Shown here piece after piece: positions 58,446-64,000 of a stretch of DNA of 64,000 nt. The notes under the pieces were generated by a model that worked only from the letters and a program-made list of their open reading frames with translations, searched no databases and had not been told where the DNA came from. Where the stretch lies: contig MU385717.1 in assembly GCA_022497155.1 (NCBI GenBank), positions 930,001 to 994,000 on the forward strand, read 5' to 3'. How positions within the stretch are numbered: position 1 is the stretch's first letter; each line of letters begins with the position of its first letter. Origin of the DNA: Whalleya microplaca (taxonomy: Eukaryota; Ascomycota; Sordariomycetes; Xylariales; Xylariaceae). Made by a program: the position numbers and the translations under genes.

Positions 58446-60905
58446 CTTGACTAATTGTTCTCCGCCGCTCTCAGAAATCCAAATGGTACTGGAGTCGGGA
58501 GACGTCTGTCGCTCAAGAACACTTTGTATGTGCTGGGCGAATTGTCGTCGGTTGTTGTGATGTCTAAACCTCTAGACGGGACCGGGTCTTGACGATGGAT
58601 GCTTGAGGGTGGAGGATATTGGTGCGAGAATGTTAAGCGAGCCCTGTTGCAGAGCACAGAAAACAATTTTTTTCTGTGCTACAGTGGCTGGTGCAGTGGC
58701 TGGAGCGAGCGAATGCGGGCAAGTGTGCGGGTACGTATCTCTAGATAAGCCACATGTGGCTGATCAGCCGCATCTACGGATTACCAGATTTTGAATCGGC
58801 AGCTGAGGGCATCTGCTCGATCAGATAAGTAGATAAGAGGCAGGTACACGTGCCGCATACATGGATTATGTAAGTTGTGTTCAAACCTGATATAGTCGGT
58901 ACCTACCTACGTAATCTATACCTAGGTATACCTATCAAACAACGGTGACTGATGTATCTATTGGCAAAACTATCTTAGGTAGGTAGTGATTATAAGGTCC
59001 TCTATGCTCTCATTATTTGACACATGACATGGTAATTAGAACCAGTCACGGTAGGTATTATGTATCAATTTGGATGACTGGAGTGTCGAGTCAATCCAGT
59101 TGATCAAGCTGGCAATCGAATTTCCCTACCTGTATCTTGATTACACCAGTTTCTGTGACATACGCATACATCGAATGCCCCGCGGGTGCCGTGTAATACT
59201 GACTACGTGGAAATCTGTTATTATTTGTATACAAAATCTGGATCACATTATGCGTAGTTTCCGGACAGGCCGGAGTAGACGGCCTTAACTGTTGCAACCG
59301 GACTTAACCCCAGGTGCTTGTCTCTTATTGTGCAACAGCCCCGCAAGCTTACACATCACATCGGTCTCGTGGAAGATGCTGGCAAGCTGGTATCGCAGGC
59401 CTCTGACTATGGTTACTAACTTAAAGTGAATCTAAGGTAGGTCCCATGTTCCATTTGCCTCTGCATAGTGGTTTCTTAACTCCGATGCACAGTAAGGTAA
59501 AAGACAGAACCTTGGAAGGCAACACACATCCGTAGAGTAAGGTGAGGCAATTTTCGCCCATGTCTCAATAGTAGGTCTCTATACAACCGTTAGGGCAAGT
59601 TCTTGAGGTCGATCCCCGCCGCGATTGAATGCCTACTACATGTGCCGTTCTGCTATAGAGCCAATCATGGAGCTACGCAGAGCTTCTTGGGCGTAGAGCT
59701 CATACATCAGTACTACGCTTTTCGTCATCTCAAACGTAGCTGTGGAACCCCCGATGGCATCTTCCAAGCTGTTGGCACGTTCCATGAGATGAAAATATCC
59801 GTCCAATTGTGGTTATACAGTTCAAAATTCGCCTAGAAACTCGTCGCGAACCAGGCGCACTATTACCCATGAAACTAATACTGTTGGATTTGGTATACAA
59901 AGACGGTGAAGGTAACCAAGTATGCCCGAGGCGTTTTGCGCCTTGTCGCTGTTCCAAATCAAATACTTGATTCATTGCCTGCTACACCATCACGGTATCA
60001 GAGGCCATGATTCTTTATTGATAATCCCTCAGTGTCATACCAAGTGGGTGTTACAGAGGCATATAATATTCCTTACATTGAATAGTTCATCCTACTGCAA
60101 CCACATCTACCCCGGATGATTTAAGAGGGCCAATCCATTAGCCACGGTCATTAGGTAGGTTGAACTGGTTAGGGCAACCTCTAATATCATAGGTGCTCCC
60201 ATCAGGACAAGATGGGAGATGGGACTAGCAGCCATCACGAGGGCAATGATAGGCCTTGGGTTTACCTTGGTTGTATGAGTATAGAAAAACACGCAGCCGC
60301 GGTTTATACATAGTAAGATATCGGCCCTAGCAGATTTGTAATACTTCACTTAAATAATAAGTTGCCAAGTCATGAGGAAGGAAGAGAGCTGAAGGAAGAA
60401 TATCTACATGTGTACCTAGGCGCTCGGGCTTTGTTTCTCCTGGGCTGCTCCTCCGACACAAAATAACCCCGCGGTCGGCGCAAAAGGCCAGCCGCTGGGT
60501 GCTGGAGGCGATAAATGGGAAGCGGGACCTTGACAGCTTGAGTAAGCTCCCCCACTACCAGTGAATAATTGTCCTATCTTTTGTTTTGTGAACAGGGTGA
60601 ACTGGGTAAACAGGGCTGCCCATAGTACCTAGAAACTGAGAAACTTGCCGTTAGCACTACCTTGCAACATAGTACATTACCACAACCACTTTGACTCCCC
60701 GTCCGTCCCGTCCGGTTGACCCCCAGTCTTCTTCCACCGTCCTCTGGCCTTCGCCCTTGCTTCGGCCCTTTCCATAACTACTTCACCTGTCTACTACTAC
60801 GCCGCCTGTCGATTCCTCCTTCTATTTCCCTCCTCATATTCTCATATTTTTCTGAACCCCTTCAACTAATTCCCTCCAACCTATCTTCGCGAGCACGACA
60901 TAATA
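58446..60905. other. Intergenic between divergent eL33 and G6PD genes
   Basis: 2.46 kb containing both promoters. The central part (about 58.8-60.6 kb) holds several TACCTAGGTA/TAGGTAGGTA words and no domain-bearing frame. A pyrimidine-rich region lies just upstream of the G6PD start. Confidence 0.5.
60690..60900 (+). promoter_or_regulatory. CT-rich leader/promoter region of the G6PD gene
   Basis: The plus strand is strongly pyrimidine-rich for about 170 bp (words such as CTTCTTCCACCGTCCTCTGG and CGATTCCTCCTTCTATTTCC) ending shortly before the ATG at 60906. CT-rich tracts upstream of start sites are typical of highly expressed filamentous-fungal genes. The exact transcription start cannot be read. 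Confidence 0.45.
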
Positions 60906-62844
60906 ATGGATTCCGCAGCAGGGTAAGCTTGGAATACCCCGCGCCAGCCCCGCTATTTCATCATTGTGGTTTTTTCGATCTCTAAGCTTGCTATCTCGGA
61001 CCTTGCGCAGCTCTTGCGCCGTTTGGAGCCGCAAAGAACCCGAGGGGCTTGCGACACATGTTCCTTTATACTCGATAACACCGTACTGACTACTATCGTT
61101 CAATAGTACGATGGAGCTCAAGGAGAACACCGTCATCATTGTCCTCGGCGCCTCCGGAGATCTTGCCAAGAAGAAGACGGTAAGCGACTCGTTGCTACAT
61201 ACTCTTATCGTCTTAACAGGCCCCTGGCTGACAATGGCTTCTAGTTCCCTGCACTCTTTGGTCTGGTAAGTCACAAGCTCTTGCTACTCTGCTTTTTTAG
61301 CCGATCGGCGATTAACATGCCTCGAGTATCGCAACCAATTCCTACCGAAGGATGTCAAGATCGTTGGATATGCGCGAACAAAGATGGACCATGAGGAATA
61401 CCTCAAGCGCGTTAAGTCGTACATCAAGACTCCAACCAAGGATATGGAGAACCAGCTAGCCGAGTTTTGTAATCACTGCAGCTACGTTTCCGGCCAATAC
61501 GACCAGGATGAGTCGTTCTACAATCTTAACACCCACCTTGAAGCGCTGGAGGACGGCCGACACGAGACCCATCGTCTGTTCTACATGGCCCTTCCCCCTA
61601 GTGTCTTCACGATCGTCTCCCAACATCTCAAGCGATGCTGCTACCCTACTAAAGGCATTTCACGCGTTATTGTAAGGGTATTCCCGAATGCCTGGATTAG
61701 GAACAGGTGCTGATCGTTTGAAACGCATATAGGTCGAGAAGCCCTTTGGTAAGGACTTAGCTAGCTCGCGCGAGCTGCAAAAGTCCCTGGAGCCCGACTG
61801 GAAGGAGGACGAGCTCTTCCGCATTGACCACTACCTTGGCAAGGAGATGGTGAAGAATATTCTCATCCTTCGGTTTGGTAATGAGTTCTTTGGCGCTACT
61901 TGGAACCGACACCACATCGACAACGTTCAGATCACCTTCAAGGAACCCTTCGGTACTGAAGGTCGTGGCGGATACTTTGACGAGTTTGGAATCATTCGAG
62001 ACGTCATGCAAAACCATCTACTTCAGGTCCTAACCCTGCTAGCTATGGAGCGACCCATCTCCTTCTCGGCGGAAGACATCCGTGACGAGAAGGTTCGTGT
62101 GCTGCGTGGAATTCCGGCGATCGAACCCAAGAACGTTATCATCGGCCAGTATGGCAAGTCTCTTGATGGGAGCAAACCATCCTACAAGGAAGACGACACA
62201 GTTCCCAAGGACTCACGATGCCCTACGTTCTGCGCGTTGGTTGCTTATATCAAAAACGAGAGATGGGATGGTGTTCCGTTCATTATGAAGGCCGGCAAGG
62301 CTCTGAACGAGCAGAAGACCGAGATCCGAATTCAGTTCAAAGATGTTACTAGTGGTATCTTCAAGGACATTCCTCGGAACGAGCTGGTCATGCGTATTCA
62401 ACCGAACGAAAGCGTTTATCTCAAGATGAACTCCAAGTTACCAGGATTGAGCATGCAGACGGTTGTAACTGAACTCGACTTAACATACAGACGGCGGTTT
62501 TCGGACCTTAAGATTCCTGAGGCATATGAATCGCTGATCCTAGATGCGCTGAAGGGCGACCACTCCAACTTCGTTAGAGACGATGAACTCGACGCTAGCT
62601 GGAGGATTTTTACTCCGCTACTTCACTACCTTGACGACAACAAGGAGATTATTCCGATGGAGTACCCATATGGTGAGTAGAGACCCAATGTATTATGTCT
62701 AACGACCAGTGACTGACTGATTTCGTAGGTTCTCGGGGACCGGCCGTCTTGGATGATTTCACATCCTCGTATGGCTACAAGTTCAGCGACGCTACGGGTT
62801 ACCAGTGGCCGATGACCTCGGCGCAACCCGCTCACAAGTTGTAA
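60906..62844 (+). CDS. zwf1: Glucose-6-phosphate 1-dehydrogenase
   Basis: Six exons: 60906-60922, 61107-61179, 61245-61265, 61327-61671, 61733-62672 and 62729-62844; 503 residues. The 17-nt first exon (MDSAAG) has a GTAAGC donor and joins in phase to TMELKENTV; the third exon is only 21 nt (FPALFGL) and is required by the protein. It has the NADP Rossmann motif GASGDLAKKK at 20-29, EKPFGKDL at 154-161, the active-site signature RIDHYLGKE at 182-190, and MQNHLLQVL with the second conserved His. The C-terminal part (MKAGKALNEQ, DVTSGIFKDI, LLHYLDDN) is complete. The enzyme makes 6-phosphogluconolactone and NADPH, the first and rate-setting step of the oxidative pentose phosphate pathway, in the cytosol. 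The end AHKL-stop fits relatives ending in NKL. Confidence 0.96.
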
Positions 62845-64000
62845 GTAGCTATCAGCGCCGTGCTTTTGGTGATATATGTCAGACAACCTTGTATATTCTC
62901 CTCGGGCGGCAACTGATTTTTTCTGCGCAGTTGATCTGGTGCCGGACCAAGAAAATTCGCACACGAGCAGTCTTAGATCGCGGGCGGGAAACATATGATG
63001 ATACCTGCCTGGGCATATTGGAGTTCAACGCAGTCAGGGCATCTGACTTGCAGGGAAAATTGATATGTGTTCATATGATCAATTTGCCTTATGAAGAAGG
63101 GGTGGCGTTATTCTCATTAGCACCGCGCCCTCAATGATAGAAAAGCATCAGATTCTGATTTATACTTGTAACTGTCCATTTATGTATCGGTGTTTCATAC
63201 ATGACAATATGTTTCTTAATCTGATTATGTATGGTGTATAGCTCAGATTTATCCTCTATGATGTCCGGAATGAATTAAAGCGCCGATGTAGGAGGCATGG
63301 ATGGCCGCAGATCACTGTTGGCGCTGACTAAGATACTGAGCCCAATATTTTAAAGCGGTGACGCTTGAAGTCGTTAGAAGAAAAAGAAGTCAGAGAATAA
63401 ACATTTATTGTTTCTTGCATATATTGCAATTGTTAATGATAGCATGGGCTTGAATAACTGTGTCTCAAATCATCCTTCAGAATAGGTGCTAGCGTAAGAT
63501 TGCGCAGCATATGTACAATCCACAGGGATTATAAACGTTATTTCTCAAGTTGCCCCCACACAACTCCATACATCCTGCTGCTATTGGCTGCATCCCTTGG
63601 CCATGTACCATACCATACAATTTATATAGAGAATGTACATATCCGAAGCATAATAGTAACAACTTTTAGACCTTATTAAAAACGAGTAATTTTAAATGGA
63701 AAGCTAGCTTAATAATAATTATCAATTAGATAATTAATACTAAAGGAGTTGCAGGCTATAAGAGGCTATTCAGGAAGCGTGGTTCACTATATTGCCAGAT
63801 TTCAGGGGGGTTGTGGCTGCAAGCAGCGCTACAAAGCTCAGGAGGTAAATAGCGATAAAATGGATTATTAAGTATGTAGATTCGCATACAAATTGTATAA
63901 TGCGGTACAAGATTGATGGATGCAGCCAATAGCAGGAGGGTGTGTGGAGAAGTAGAAAAATAACGTTTATAATCCCTGTGGATTGTATACAGAATATACG
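62845..64000. other. Downstream region of G6PD ending in an inverted-repeat element
   Basis: The 3' untranslated region should lie in the first few hundred bases; AATAAA occurs near 63397-63402. A 110-codon plus frame at 62805-63137 overlaps the G6PD end and is a by-product. From 63514 the sequence is the mobile element listed separately. Confidence 0.5.
63514..63987. mobile_element. MITE-like element, 474 bp, 30-bp perfect terminal inverted repeats, TA-flanked
   Basis: Positions 63514-63543 are the exact reverse complement of 63958-63987, beginning TACAATCCACAGGGATTA. The similarity continues imperfectly inwards; for example CCTGCTATTGGCTGCATCC occurs near 63573-63595 and in inverted orientation near 63918-63936, so each arm is about 110 bp. 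The outer TA on both sides fits a TA target-site duplication of Tc1/mariner-type elements. There is no transposase frame inside, so it is non-autonomous. Confidence 0.85.

Noticed and set aside
62805..63137. 110-codon plus frame after G6PD
   Set aside because: It starts inside the last G6PD exon in another frame; the G6PD stop fits relatives and the frame has no domain.

Overview
The window is nuclear DNA of a filamentous ascomycete (Pezizomycotina; probably Sordariomycetes, but that rank is inference). Evidence: spliced genes with short introns (about 50-240 nt), GT/GC-AG sites, CTNAN branch points, no bacterial-style operons, and the gene content (Zn2Cys6 regulator, DHA1 drug transporter, Bem3 RhoGAP, PXR1, Fun30, VMA21, DUF2406, eL33, G6PD). 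No tRNA, rRNA or CRISPR array was found.

Layout, left to right. 1-1350 (-): N-terminal part of a Zn2Cys6 transcription factor cut by the window edge. 2.7-6.9 kb: lipocalin-like protein, an 8-Cys small secreted protein, an unrecognised two-exon gene and a three-exon protein with a papain-like His/Asn-Asn-Cys signature. 8.2-11.5 kb: a DHA1 MFS transporter convergent with a norsolorinic-acid-ketoreductase-like SDR broken by two stops and a lost splice donor; the changes look like C-to-T transitions, as RIP makes. 13.5-18.3 kb: Bem3-type RhoGAP. 18.3-23.4 kb: gene-poor, with a 269-bp MITE. 23.5-27.2 kb: a putative 2OG-Fe(II) oxygenase and a nitronate monooxygenase in tandem. 27.2-37.5 kb: AT-rich and gene-poor, with one Pro/Ser/Arg-rich protein gene and possible gene relics. 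37.5-51.3 kb: the densest block (BTB protein, PXR1, a 150-aa coiled-coil protein with a GC-AG intron, Fun30-type remodeler, VMA21, DUF2406 protein), with two divergent promoter regions. 51.3-57.7 kb: no gene seen. 57.7-62.8 kb: ribosomal protein eL33 with a 10-nt micro-exon, then G6PD. The right end holds a complete 474-bp TA-flanked inverted-repeat element.

The genes do not form one pathway. Housekeeping genes alternate with gene-poor spacers carrying MITEs, relics and lineage-specific genes. The only hint of a pathway is the MFS transporter beside the dead reductase, possibly the remnant of a specialised-metabolism locus. I found no clear new multi-gene system. The most unusual proteins are the putative 2OG-Fe(II) oxygenase (23462-25565) and the papain-fold-like protein (5996-6906).

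Introns were placed by hand from splice consensus, reading phase and family alignment from memory; no RNA evidence was available.
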